Assembly (NCBI GenBank): GCA_964440095.1
Contig: CAYTPZ010000001.1
Span: 248,001-312,000 of the forward strand
Direction of reading: 5' to 3'
Source of the DNA: JACNKJ01 sp964440095
Lineage (GTDB): Bacteria; Krumholzibacteriota; Krumholzibacteriia; JACNKJ01
Length of the DNA: 64,000 nucleotides
The notes below the pieces were generated by a model, which was given only the letters and a program-made list of their open reading frames with translations, did no database searches and was not told the DNA's origin. The translations under genes and the position numbers were made by a program. Position 1 is the first letter of the stretch. Each line of letters begins with the position of its first letter. Of the stretch, positions 43,461 to 51,542 are shown piece by piece.

Positions 43461-45159
43461 TTTCAGCCTTTCGTTTCGGACGGCGCCAGATGATTTCCTT
43501 GAAGAAAACGAGAATGAAACCCAGCGAGATCATGGCGTAGCCCAGATAGGTCGGCCACTTGCCCGGGTCGTGATTTACCGAGAGAACCGTTCCTCCACGA
43601 TCGGGATCGTAGCTGGACTGGAAGTGCTTGTTCCCGCGATGAGTCAGAGGATGATTCATGAAGATGCGCACGGGATCGCCGTCGATGCCGCGTTCTTCAT
43701 CGTAGAGCTTTACGTGACTCTCATAGCTGGCCGGGTTCTCACTGCCGGGATAGGTGATCAGCAGGAAGTCGTCCAGATGGAGACTGTAATCGAGGGGAAT
43801 GATCACCGGGCCGAAGCGCAAACTCAGCTGCCGGTCATCCAGTTGCATGGTTCGCGGGCGGGTTTCGCCGCGGGTCACGAGCATCTCGTCGGCCTGCCCG
43901 CTCGGCGCGGTCACTCGTAGCCGAACGGCTGCAGGATTGCTCTGGTTTTCACTGAGCCCGGCCTTCCATGCCGCCGAAGGATAGAATTCCACGGGAACGA
44001 TTCTGAATTCGCCAGACTGATAAAGCACGCCCGTTTCAAACTCGAAGCGCTCGCCGGCGGAATAGACATGTTGCGCCTCCGTCGCAGCCATATCCATGAG
44101 ACTCAAGTCGAAACTTGACCGGGCGTAGAGCTTGCCCTCTTCCACGGCGAAATCGATTCCTCGACTAAGGCTATAGCTCATGTCTAAATCGGCGAAGGGG
44201 TCATCGTCGCCGCCGTGTCCCATGCTGAAATCGGGGAAGAGTGCGAAGAGAATGCGTTCGCCGGTTTCGCCACCTGGACCTTCGATCTCAACGCGAATCA
44301 TGGGATTGGCCATCTCCGCCTCGCGGGGGTTTCCACCGCGCGCCGCGTAGTCGGGGAGAAACTCGGTAATGGTGAACTGATACCCCGAGGCGGCCACGCT
44401 TCGCGGCAGATCGAAATTCACATCCAGGGCGCCGCTCTGACCCGCGATATTGACATTGAGGGCACCATAGGGGCTGCTGGGCACAACAGCCGGCAGTCCG
44501 TCAGCATGAAAACCGAGGGTCACGGCCGCGAGTTGCAGACGATGATCTTCGAAAAGAGTGCGCCGCTCCATGCCTGCCGCCCCTACCGTGGCGAATGTCA
44601 GAGCCGGTTGCCCATCATCTGAGGCTGCGAGCAGCTCTTCGAAGTGAGGCCAATACCCAGTTATTTCGACCTTGTAATTCAGGCCACCCACACTCAACTT
44701 CTTTTTCAAATCGTTCTCGCCGGGCTTGTAGAGCCAAACCGGCCAGTGGCTTTCATCATCACCGTGACCAAGCTGTACATAATCGCGGCTGGACAGGATG
44801 TAGTCGGTGGAAGCACCTTCGCGAATGGGCATCATTCCTTCGTAACCGAAGAAGCGTGTGACGCCCGCACTGATCAGAATGATGATCACCGAAACGTGGA
44901 TCATGACAAAGCCGGTCTGGGATTTGCGGTATGGCATGCGCATGAAGAAACTCGCGATGAGATTGATCACAAATAGCCCAAGCACCAGTTCGAACCATCG
45001 GGCTCCGTAAACCAGGGCACGCGCCGCTGGAGTGCCGTAGCGGGATTCGATGAAAGTCGCCATCGCAATGGCGAAGGCGAAGATGAGAAAGAGGATGAGG
45101 GCCAACTTGACCGAGGCAAGAAATCTCAGTATGGGGTTCCTCTTGAACGGATTACTCAC
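43453..45159 (-). CDS. resB: Cytochrome c biogenesis protein ResB/Ccs1 (System II)
   Basis: The partner of CcsA, 568 residues. Three N-terminal helices ('SVKLALILFLIFAFAIAMATFIES', 'WFELVLGLFVINLIASFFMRMPYRKSQTGFVMIHVSVIIILISAGVTRFFGYEG'; blocks K-L-x-L-x-L and MIHVSVIIIL), a long periplasmic beta-rich region and a final helix ('YLGYAMISLGFILVFFKE') fit the family. 'QSSYDPDRGGTVLSVNHDPGKWPTYLGY' (F/Q-S-S-Y-D-x-D) is characteristic. The start is GTG at 45159 with only a weak ribosome site. First gene of a probable seven-gene operon. Confidence 0.93.
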   Translation of the reverse strand: MSNPFKRNPILRFLASVKLALILFLIFAFAIAMATFIESRYGTPAARALVYGARWFELVLGLFVINLIASFFMRMPYRKSQTGFVMIHVSVIIILISAGVTRFFGYEGMMPIREGASTDYILSSRDYVQLGHGDDESHWPVWLYKPGENDLKKKLSVGGLNYKVEITGYWPHFEELLAASDDGQPALTFATVGAAGMERRTLFEDHRLQLAAVTLGFHADGLPAVVPSSPYGALNVNIAGQSGALDVNFDLPRSVAASGYQFTITEFLPDYAARGGNPREAEMANPMIRVEIEGPGGETGERILFALFPDFSMGHGGDDDPFADLDMSYSLSRGIDFAVEEGKLYARSSFDLSLMDMAATEAQHVYSAGERFEFETGVLYQSGEFRIVPVEFYPSAAWKAGLSENQSNPAAVRLRVTAPSGQADEMLVTRGETRPRTMQLDDRQLSLRFGPVIIPLDYSLHLDDFLLITYPGSENPASYESHVKLYDEERGIDGDPVRIFMNHPLTHRGNKHFQSSYDPDRGGTVLSVNHDPGKWPTYLGYAMISLGFILVFFKEIIWRRPKRKAENA

Positions 45160-45276
45160 GGTTCCCGCTTTCGTTGGGTTCTCGTAGTCCTTTGACTCGA
45201 CAACACGTGGCCGGAAGAATCACAGACGTATAAATATACACAGCATTCGGACCTTATCAACAATGGAGAATTGACT
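45160..45276. promoter_or_regulatory. Divergent promoter region between resB and a methyltransferase gene
   Basis: This 117-bp gap separates two divergently transcribed genes. It holds an AT-rich island TATAAATATACA (45227-45238) that could supply -10 elements in both directions, and no open frame. Exact promoter boxes cannot be set. Confidence 0.35.
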
Positions 45277-45930
45277 GTGACATCCCGCAGACAAATCGGA
45301 TCTGGAAAGGCGCAAATCCTTCGCTTGCCTGGGACTTTGGGTATGCTGCGCTTGGAGCGGCCCGGCAGCGCCGAAAACCTGCTCGATGCCATGGATGACT
45401 CCCATCCGGATGCTGAAAGCCTGATTCCCTACTGGGCCGACCGCTGGCCCAGCACCGAAGGACTTCTGCGTTATCTACTTCGAATTCCCTGTCCCCGCGG
45501 GCCTTCCCTGGAGATTGGTGCAGGACTTGGAATTTCGGGTATGGGCGCACTACGTCGGGGTTGGGACCTTCAGATTAGCGACTTTCATCCCGAATCTTTG
45601 CCTTGGCTCAAGCGAAACTTGATCAACAACGGTCATTCTGCCCAGCGGGCCATGCATTTGGATTGGCGGGAAGCTCCGCCGCGAAAGTGGAAAAACATCC
45701 TGGCTAGCGACGTGCTCTATGAAAGAGTTTTCGCTCCGCAAATCGCGGATTTTCTGGATGCGGCATTGGACAAAGGTGGCCGCGCTATCATTGCCGAACC
45801 GGGTCGCCCGGTGGCGGACGAGGGCATCGCTCTGCTGGCCTCGCGCTTCAATCTGCGTCTGCGGTCCACACGCTCACGGGCGGAGGGACGTTGGTGGCCG
45901 ATTCGAGTGTTGGAGATCAGGAAGAGCTAG
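45277..45930 (+). CDS. Class I SAM-dependent methyltransferase (METTL-like)
   Basis: A 217-residue Rossmann methyltransferase. 'IPYWADRWPSTEGLLRYLL' upstream of motif I is typical of the protein-lysine/METTL20-23 group. Motif I is 'SLEIGAGLGISGMGALRRG', motif II region 'ISDFHPESLPWLKRNLINNG' and 'ILASDVLYER' (D-V-L-Y) is motif IV. The substrate may be a protein lysine or a small molecule and cannot be told. The start is best placed at GTG 45277, eight bases after GGAG; TTG at 45271 is too close to it. Confidence 0.8.
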   Translation: MTSRRQIGSGKAQILRLPGTLGMLRLERPGSAENLLDAMDDSHPDAESLIPYWADRWPSTEGLLRYLLRIPCPRGPSLEIGAGLGISGMGALRRGWDLQISDFHPESLPWLKRNLINNGHSAQRAMHLDWREAPPRKWKNILASDVLYERVFAPQIADFLDAALDKGGRAIIAEPGRPVADEGIALLASRFNLRLRSTRSRAEGRWWPIRVLEIRKS

Positions 45931-45990
45931 GGATTAGGGCGAAGCTCATTCGCTTCCCCCATCAGCGATTCGATCAGTTTTATCCAGGGC

Positions 45991-46020
45991 TTGATATTCG
46001 AATAGCTCGTTCCGTATAGT
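45991..46020 (+). promoter_or_regulatory. Sigma-70-type promoter for the 130-aa orphan gene
   Basis: TTGATA (45991-45996) and TATAGT (46015-46020) are 18 bp apart and lie 24 bp before the orphan start codon, leaving a short 5' leader with a GGGAG ribosome site. Confidence 0.6.
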
Positions 46021-46043
46021 CAGTTTCAAAGGGAGAACATTCG

Positions 46044-46436
46044 ATGCTTGAACCTGGACAGTTCGAATTCAACGAGGCGTGGCTCGTCTTCCAGTTGAAC
46101 GAGGCTCCTGTCTCCACGGAAGCCGACGGTGATTTCAACGTCGTGTGCCTCATGGAGGCTGTAAGTCTCTACATTCTCGGATTCGAGTTCGTCCCGACTC
46201 AGGAACCCGTCTCTGACCAGGTCGCAATTGGCCTCCTTGAGACAGGAATGTTTAAGGGAAGGACCCTTCCTCAACAGCTCCTGGTTTCATCCGGCCTGGA
46301 TTTCAATTCGTTCAAGGTACATGCGAAGCGTCTGGGAATCGAGTTTGTGCTCAAATCCGAGGAAAATCTTCTCCCGTTCACCTCGGAGGCGAAAGAGGGA
46401 TTCAAGGCTCACGCTGGCGGCGATGGTGTGCCATGA
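46044..46436 (+). CDS. Small conserved-looking protein of unknown function
   Basis: I do not recognise this 130-residue protein. It is soluble, without signal or membrane helix. The first 30 residues are acidic ('EPGQFEFNEAWLVFQLNEAP'), the middle is helical and hydrophobic ('VVCLMEAVSLYILGFEF'), and the end has mixed helices ('KVHAKRLGIEFVLKSEENLLPFTSEAKEGF'). A promoter and a Shine-Dalgarno site support it over the antisense frame. The string M-E-A-V-S-L-Y-I-L-G and later Gly-Met-Phe-Lys-Gly suggest a compact enzyme-fold accessory or regulator, but nothing firmer. It converges on the IMPase gene with a 22-bp gap. Confidence 0.65.
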   Translation: MLEPGQFEFNEAWLVFQLNEAPVSTEADGDFNVVCLMEAVSLYILGFEFVPTQEPVSDQVAIGLLETGMFKGRTLPQQLLVSSGLDFNSFKVHAKRLGIEFVLKSEENLLPFTSEAKEGFKAHAGGDGVP

Positions 46437-46458
46437 GCCCACTTGGCAGAAATCGGCC

Positions 46459-47295
46459 TCAGGATCCCGGAAAGAAATCCTCTGCCGCCTCGTCGAAGAG
46501 CGGATCCAGTTCGAGGGCTTCCAGCATCCAGTCGTGGATGATTCCATTGCTGGCCACGATGCTGAGCCCGGCCAGGGCATCCGGTCGTCCGGCAAGGTCG
46601 CTCACTCGGCCTCCCGCCGCGCGTACCAGGTAAATGCCCGCGGCCACATCCCAGGCATTGAGACCCATTTCCCAGAAGCCATCGAGGCGACCGGCGGCGG
46701 TGAAGGCCAGATCCAGGGCGGCGCTGCCTGCCCTTCGAACCCCACGAGTGGCATGAAGCATGAAATCCAGGTTGCGCAGATTCACGCTGGCGTGGGTGCG
46801 GCGGGAATCGGCGAATCCCGTGGCCATAAGAGCATGGTTGGTGTTGTTGCGCTCGCTCACCGACATGGGAGTTTCATCCAGATGGGCGCCGAAGCCTTCA
46901 TAGCCATGAAAGGTCTCACCCAGGCGCGGCGCATGAATAACCCCCAGTATGGGGCGCCGCCCGCGCACAAGGGCTACGGATATGGCGAAAAAGGGATGCC
47001 CGTAACCGAAGTTTGTGGTGCCGTCCAGGGGATCGATGATCCAGAGCAGATCAGCTTCCCCCGAGCGGCGAAGGCCCTCCTCCCCCAGCATGCCTGCTCT
47101 GGGCAGCAGGCCGCCTAAGAGATCGGCCAGACGCGCCTCGCTTTCCCGATCCACCCAGGAGACCAGATCGCGCGTGCCCTTTTCGTCCATGGATTCGGGA
47201 TCCACCCGCCCGAAATGCTCAAGCTGGAAACGCCCCAGATCCTGCACGCCGGCCAAGAGGCGAAGGTGGAGCTTCGGGTTCCAGATTCCATCCAT
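46459..47295 (-). CDS. suhB: Inositol-1-monophosphatase family protein
   Basis: A 278-residue Mg-dependent phosphatase of the IMPase/CysQ/SuhB fold. Metal-binding motifs are 'GEEG', 'WIIDPLDGTTNFGYGHPFFA' (D-P-x-D-G-T-T-N-F) and 'GLNAWDVAAGIYLVRAAGG' (W-D-x-A-A-G). Members dephosphorylate inositol phosphate, PAP/PAPS or fructose-1,6-bisphosphate; SuhB is the generic call and the substrate is open. It is a single gene on the minus strand, divergent from the metallo-hydrolase gene. Confidence 0.88.
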   Translation of the reverse strand: MDGIWNPKLHLRLLAGVQDLGRFQLEHFGRVDPESMDEKGTRDLVSWVDRESEARLADLLGGLLPRAGMLGEEGLRRSGEADLLWIIDPLDGTTNFGYGHPFFAISVALVRGRRPILGVIHAPRLGETFHGYEGFGAHLDETPMSVSERNNTNHALMATGFADSRRTHASVNLRNLDFMLHATRGVRRAGSAALDLAFTAAGRLDGFWEMGLNAWDVAAGIYLVRAAGGRVSDLAGRPDALAGLSIVASNGIIHDWMLEALELDPLFDEAAEDFFPGS

Positions 47296-47380
47296 GCGAT
47301 CGCTCCTTGCGGTGAACGGGTGATTCTATCTAAGTTCGTGGATCAAGATAGCACAGGCACCGGCAAAAGGAAGAAGGACC

Positions 47381-48232
47381 ATGTCTCTTCGAATCGGCAG
47401 TATCAACGATGGACAACTTTTCCTGGACGGCGGCGCCATGTTCGGAGTTATACCCAAGGTGCTATGGGAACGGAAGAACCCGGCGGATGCGCGCAATCGA
47501 ATTGAACTGGGACTGCACTGCATGCTCATCGAAGGCGAGGGCATCCGCGCCATCGTGGACACGGGCGTGGGCGAAAAGGGCGGCGAGGAATTCGCCGACA
47601 TCTACGGTCTGGAGGCCAGCGGACAATTGCGACGCACTCTGGCTCATCGCGGCATCAGGCCGGAAGACATCAGCCACGTGATCAACACCCACCTGCACTT
47701 CGATCACTGCGGCGGCAACACGACTTTGAATAATAAAGGCGAAGCGGTTCCCGCCTTTCCTTCCGCGCGCTACATCGCGCAGAAAGGCGAATGGGAAGAG
47801 GCACTGAGCCCGGGCGATCGCAGCCTCGCAAGCTACATGGGACATGACTTCCTACCCATCGAGGCAGCCGGGCAATTGGACCTGGTTGAAGGTGAAGTGG
47901 AAGTGCTGCCGGGCATCACACTCATTCCCACTCCGGGACACACGCGACATCATCAGTCCATCCTGGTGGAAACCGATGAAGGACCCGTCTTTCATCCGGG
48001 TGATCTCATTCCTACCAGCAGCCACCTGTCCCTGCCCTGGGTGATGAGCTACGACCTTCATCCTGTGGAAACGGTGGAAACCAAACGGGTGATTTTGGCC
48101 CGTGCGCGGAAAGAGGGATGGAAGTTTTACTTCCAACACGAGCCGGGCGAGCATCCCTATGGTGAGATGGAATGGGTGGCCACAAAAAAAGGGGAGAAGC
48201 CGGTGTTTCGGCCCCTCCCCTTCTCAGATTGA
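47381..48232 (+). CDS. Metallo-beta-lactamase-fold hydrolase
   Basis: A 283-residue two-metal hydrolase. The zinc motif is 'NTHLHFDHCGGN' (HxHxDH), with the third His in 'IPTPGHTRHHQSI', Asp in 'VFHPGDLIPT' and the final His in 'FQHEPGEHPYG'. The size and the pattern 'DTGVGEKGG' and 'ATVDTG'-like 'AIVDTG' are those of AHL-lactonase-like and other general members. The substrate is unknown. AGGAAGAAGG precedes the ATG. Its 3' end overlaps the terminator of the convergent gene. Confidence 0.87.
   Translation: MSLRIGSINDGQLFLDGGAMFGVIPKVLWERKNPADARNRIELGLHCMLIEGEGIRAIVDTGVGEKGGEEFADIYGLEASGQLRRTLAHRGIRPEDISHVINTHLHFDHCGGNTTLNNKGEAVPAFPSARYIAQKGEWEEALSPGDRSLASYMGHDFLPIEAAGQLDLVEGEVEVLPGITLIPTPGHTRHHQSILVETDEGPVFHPGDLIPTSSHLSLPWVMSYDLHPVETVETKRVILARARKEGWKFYFQHEPGEHPYGEMEWVATKKGEKPVFRPLPFSD
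48184..48222 (-). terminator. Intrinsic terminator of the class II GAPDH gene, inside the opposing gene
   Basis: On the minus strand, an 8-bp stem AAGGGGAG / CTCCCCTT continues past a 2x2 internal loop into GCCG / CGGC and is followed by a run of seven T. It begins 17 bases after the GAPDH stop and lies wholly within the last codons of the plus-strand metallo-hydrolase gene. Confidence 0.85.
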
Positions 48233-48238
48233 TTCGCC

Positions 48239-49303
48239 CTACATTTCGCCGAAGAAATTGGGCCGCAGACATTCGAGCTTCTCGGCCACTTGATCCGGAT
48301 ACAGATGCCAGAGAGCTGCAGAAACGCTGGACAGCAGACTGTTGCCGTCCTGGGGCGTGAAGCAGTAGCCGGTCACTTCCTTGCCGTCCTCGCTCACGTG
48401 CAGGGAGGGCATGGCGAACACAGTCTGATTGAGAATGCGTCCGTAGACGCCGTGATCGCGGCCGAAGGAAAACACAACACCCGAGCTTTTCTGGTTGGTC
48501 CGCGCAAGGCGGTCGTTCCCGCGAATCTGCTCGACGATGGTTTCCTTGTCCGTGGGGCTGTTCAATTTCAAACTGAACTGAATGATGTGCATGTACTGAG
48601 AGTTCACCTTCATGGCGCTTGAGAAAACGTTTAGATCGAGGCCCTTGGTGCCATAGAGATGGTAGACGTCCCGTGCATGGTGAGTGCCGAACTTGGCATC
48701 GCCGTGAGAGCCCACTTCAGGTGCCGGAATGAATTTACTCGACTGGGTGATGTCGTTGGCGCGGCGGATGCAAACGAAGCGACCTTCTGCGAGGTTGCCG
48801 TCGCCATGCGGCTTGAGTGCGATATTCTCGATGATCACCGCAATGTTATGAGTGTTGCAACTCACGATCTGCAAAAACTGATCTTCTCCGCGCACCAGCA
48901 CTTCATCGTTGATGCCACGGGCATAGGGCTTGCCGAATCCAAACTCGCTTCCCTGGGCCAGGAAGAGCCGGCTGCCGTCGGCGTACTTGTTGTAGAGCTT
49001 TTCCTTTTCCTCATTACCGGCGGGCGTGCAGTCGATAACGACCGAGGCCTGCTCGATGGCCTGCTCGGTTTCGTAGTCGGCGTAAAGGTCCATGGCTTCG
49101 AAGCCCTCGCGCGCATCGTCATTCACGCACAATTTGGCGCCGCGACTAACCAGATCCTTGATCTTGGGTTGATCCAAAGGTGTGGGAGTGCGCTTATGAA
49201 AAGTGACCTCGTCGATGCCGAGATCAAGCTTATTTGCCACCAGCAATCCGGTGAGAGGCTCACCGATGGTTCCCGTTCCAACCACATGTACGATGCGCTT
49301 CAT
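48239..49303 (-). CDS. Archaeal-type (class II) glyceraldehyde-3-phosphate dehydrogenase
   Basis: The 354-residue protein has a Rossmann start ('VHVVGTGTIGEPLTGLL'), 'VVIDCTPAGNEEKEKLY', an 'AQGSEFGFG' loop and the active-site 'VSCNTHN' with the catalytic Cys. 'PAPEVGSHGDAKFGTHHARDV' corresponds to the phosphate-binding region of class II enzymes. The sequence is unlike the usual bacterial GapA ('SCTTN'). It would oxidise glyceraldehyde-3-phosphate with NAD(P) in glycolysis or run in reverse in gluconeogenesis. ATG at 49303 is preferred over GTG at 49312 because of spacing to AAGGA. It is a single gene with its own terminator. Confidence 0.82.
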   Translation of the reverse strand: MKRIVHVVGTGTIGEPLTGLLVANKLDLGIDEVTFHKRTPTPLDQPKIKDLVSRGAKLCVNDDAREGFEAMDLYADYETEQAIEQASVVIDCTPAGNEEKEKLYNKYADGSRLFLAQGSEFGFGKPYARGINDEVLVRGEDQFLQIVSCNTHNIAVIIENIALKPHGDGNLAEGRFVCIRRANDITQSSKFIPAPEVGSHGDAKFGTHHARDVYHLYGTKGLDLNVFSSAMKVNSQYMHIIQFSLKLNSPTDKETIVEQIRGNDRLARTNQKSSGVVFSFGRDHGVYGRILNQTVFAMPSLHVSEDGKEVTGYCFTPQDGNSLLSSVSAALWHLYPDQVAEKLECLRPNFFGEM

Positions 49304-49398
49304 GGAACTCACGTCCTTTTTTGCGAACGTCCCACCAGCGATCAGCCAGCAGAGCTGGAATAGCGGACCGCCAAATCGGATCGTCCGTTATAAAGAAT

Positions 49399-49428
49399 CT
49401 CCGGATCGGAAAGCAAGCCGACCCGGAG
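49399..49428 (-). terminator. Probable terminator after the TPR gene
   Basis: An inverted repeat CTCCGG...CGG / CCG...CCGGAG with a small internal bulge lies just after the TPR protein stop. On the minus strand it is followed by the T-rich 'ATTCTTTATA'. Confidence 0.6.
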
Positions 49429-49433
49429 TGCTA

Positions 49434-50315
49434 CTACTTCTTCTCCAATGTCTGACCCGCAGGACCGATGCCGGGCTCTCCCGATCCGGCCTTGGGATTG
49501 TTGGTCGTTTCCTCACCCACGGTACCGAACTTCCGAATTTTCCGGCCGCCCTTGTACACGGTTTCGTTGAGCACTTCCTTCAGCAGCTGCGAATTGGAGG
49601 CAGCCTGCTGGGCCACGGGGGTGCTGGGATCGATCTCTACAACGAGATCCCACTCCACCACCGCTTCGCGATAGATCTGCGCTTCGGCGAAAGCAACGCC
49701 CAGATTGTAGTGGGCATCCTGATTCATGGGATCAATTTCCAGGCCGCGACGATAGGCATCGATGGCACCGTTGCTGTCGCCCTTGTTGTACAGACTCCCG
49801 CCCAGATTCACCAGTGTCGCCACATGGTCGGGCTTCACTTCGAGAGCGCGCCGATACCAGAACACGGCCTGTTCGTAATCTTCCTTCTCGTCGTAGAGGG
49901 CTCCCACGCTGCCGATGGCGGGCAGGTGATCAGGCATCTTCAAGGCAGCGTTCTCAAAGGCGAAGAGAGCGCTGTCCATATAGGTTGAGCCGCCCTTGCC
50001 ATGGGAATAGTCGAAGTAGGCGTCTCCCAGAAGCTTTGAAAGCAGTCCGTTGTCGGGATCCTTGCGGAGCTTGGCCTTGACGACTTCGATGCGATCGAGT
50101 TGATCGAAATCGTCCATGCTCTCCCAGAGCGCTTCGGACCAGAGGCTCTCAAGTCGCTCGTCGCCGGAATAGCGCTCCATGAGTTTTTCGTAGCTGGCCA
50201 AACGTTGTTTCGCTGGCTTTTCGGCGAGCTTATCCAGACGAGACTGGGGAACATCCATGGCCATGGCGACCAGGGGTAGAATTAGGATCAGCAAGATGGC
50301 AATGCGTTTCATCAT
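49434..50315 (-). CDS. Exported tetratricopeptide-repeat protein
   Basis: A 293-residue protein with a signal peptide ('RIAILLILILPLVAMA'). At least three TPR units lie between about residues 90 and 220, for example 'HLPAIGSVGALYDEKEDYEQAVFWYRRALEVKPD', 'HVATLVNLGGSLYNKGDSNGAIDAYRRGLEIDP' and 'NQDAHYNLGVAFAEAQIYREAVVEWDLVVEIDP' (key Gly/Ala/Pro positions seen). The C-terminus is basic then acidic and unstructured. TPR proteins act as periplasmic scaffolds. It is the third gene of a probable lipoprotein-barrel-TPR operon, ten bases after the barrel gene. Confidence 0.85.
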   Translation of the reverse strand: MMKRIAILLILILPLVAMAMDVPQSRLDKLAEKPAKQRLASYEKLMERYSGDERLESLWSEALWESMDDFDQLDRIEVVKAKLRKDPDNGLLSKLLGDAYFDYSHGKGGSTYMDSALFAFENAALKMPDHLPAIGSVGALYDEKEDYEQAVFWYRRALEVKPDHVATLVNLGGSLYNKGDSNGAIDAYRRGLEIDPMNQDAHYNLGVAFAEAQIYREAVVEWDLVVEIDPSTPVAQQAASNSQLLKEVLNETVYKGGRKIRKFGTVGEETTNNPKAGSGEPGIGPAGQTLEKK

Positions 50316-50324
50316 GACTCCTCA

Positions 50325-51542
50325 TCAATAGGGAAGCGTGCGGCGCTTCCACTTTTCCGAAGTACGTAGGCTGAGGGCCAGGCCCCAGCGAGTTTCCGAA
50401 GCTGCTCCACCGGCATCCAGGTTCTGCATGAAGACTGCGAGATCCACCGACCCCTTGCCCTCCTGAACCGTGAATCCGGTGCCGAAACTGTAAAGTGTTT
50501 CCCTCACGATTCCCCCGACCACCGGTTCTTCGCCGGGGAATCTTCCGTAGCGGAATCCCACCCGGAAGGGTATGCGGCGCTCGGGCCTGAGACCTTTGCG
50601 CGGGCGGATCCATTTCCATTCGTATCCCGCCGAGAAGCGATCCACATCGTAGAGCGCTTCGCTTTCGATGGGCGATTCGTATTCGCTCCAGGATAGATGT
50701 TCCCATCCGATCGAAATCGTATTGCGCGGGCCCGGCGACCAACTGAGTCCTGCGGACCACGATGCCGGATAGCTACCTCTCAGGTTGCTTTCATCCACAT
50801 GGGTCTGCCCCGCGATCTGCACGGCGCTCAGGCCGCTTAGATTCGCGCCGCTGCGATACAGCAGGGATAGATCAACGCCTTTGCCCAGCCGGGCCTGTAT
50901 GCCCAGATCGACTGCCGTACCATGCCAATCGGCCTCCCGCTTCACCTTTCGGTCGAAGACCTCGGAGGAATCGGGGAAGCTGTAGCTCCACTCCTGGAAG
51001 AGATTAGCACGCAGCAAGGAAAGAGCAAAACCTACGCGAAGGCGATCCTTACGCTGCCAGGCCACGCTGATGGGGAAGGTGCTCACGCCCCCCTCTTGCC
51101 TGAGGTTCAGCTCGTAGTCGCCTTCCCAATCGGATGATTCGTCCAGATATTCATCCATTTGCCGATCGAGAGTATAGCTGCCTCGACTTCGAAGCAAGGA
51201 TCGGTAACCCAGACCCAAGCGCCATCCTGCAGGCAGAGCCAGAGTGAACTGGAATGCGGGAAAGTCCTGGCGGTTTTCGGTCCAGATTCCGCCGACAGTG
51301 TCGCGGCGGGACTGACGGAATTGCAACACGGTGGAAAAGGTCACACCGTCCAGGCCGGCCAGCAGCGCTGGATTGGAGGGCAGACCGCTCTGGGTGTCCC
51401 AGCGCGCTTCACCCGAACCGCCGAGGGCAAGGTTGACCGCGTCCATGGTCAATAGCGGTTCGCCGGGCTGTGACAATTCCAGAGGGCTTTCCCCCACGAC
51501 CAGCGCAGGTATGAGCAGCAGGAAGATCCAAACTCTATTCAA
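50325..51542 (-). CDS. Outer-membrane beta-barrel protein (PorV/FadL-like)
   Basis: A 405-residue protein with a signal peptide ('VWIFLLLIPALVVGES') and a run of amphipathic strands with aromatic girdle residues ('LALPAGWRLGLGYRSLL', 'FRVGFRYGRFPGEEP', 'LAVFMQNLDAGG', 'RWGLALSLR'). The opening 'MDAVNLALGGSGEARW...NPALLAGLDGVTFS' is the usual start of PorV/UPF0164-like barrels of FCB bacteria ('NPA' block). The start is TTG at 51542, seven bases after AGGAGG, overlapping the lipoprotein gene end by eight bases. A role in surface export or lipid transport is inferred only. Confidence 0.72.
   Translation of the reverse strand: MNRVWIFLLLIPALVVGESPLELSQPGEPLLTMDAVNLALGGSGEARWDTQSGLPSNPALLAGLDGVTFSTVLQFRQSRRDTVGGIWTENRQDFPAFQFTLALPAGWRLGLGYRSLLRSRGSYTLDRQMDEYLDESSDWEGDYELNLRQEGGVSTFPISVAWQRKDRLRVGFALSLLRANLFQEWSYSFPDSSEVFDRKVKREADWHGTAVDLGIQARLGKGVDLSLLYRSGANLSGLSAVQIAGQTHVDESNLRGSYPASWSAGLSWSPGPRNTISIGWEHLSWSEYESPIESEALYDVDRFSAGYEWKWIRPRKGLRPERRIPFRVGFRYGRFPGEEPVVGGIVRETLYSFGTGFTVQEGKGSVDLAVFMQNLDAGGAASETRWGLALSLRTSEKWKRRTLPY

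Noticed and set aside
46026..46274. Minus-strand frame opposite the 130-aa orphan
   Set aside because: The plus strand has the promoter, ribosome site and a better-looking protein; this frame has neither.
46228..47118. Plus-strand frame of 296 codons over the orphan and IMPase genes
   Set aside because: It overlaps both genes, has no start signal and no motif; IMPase metal motifs are intact on the other strand.
47381..48232. Calling the metallo-hydrolase a beta-lactamase or AHL lactonase
   Set aside because: Only the general fold and metal motif are visible; residues that fix the substrate could not be judged.
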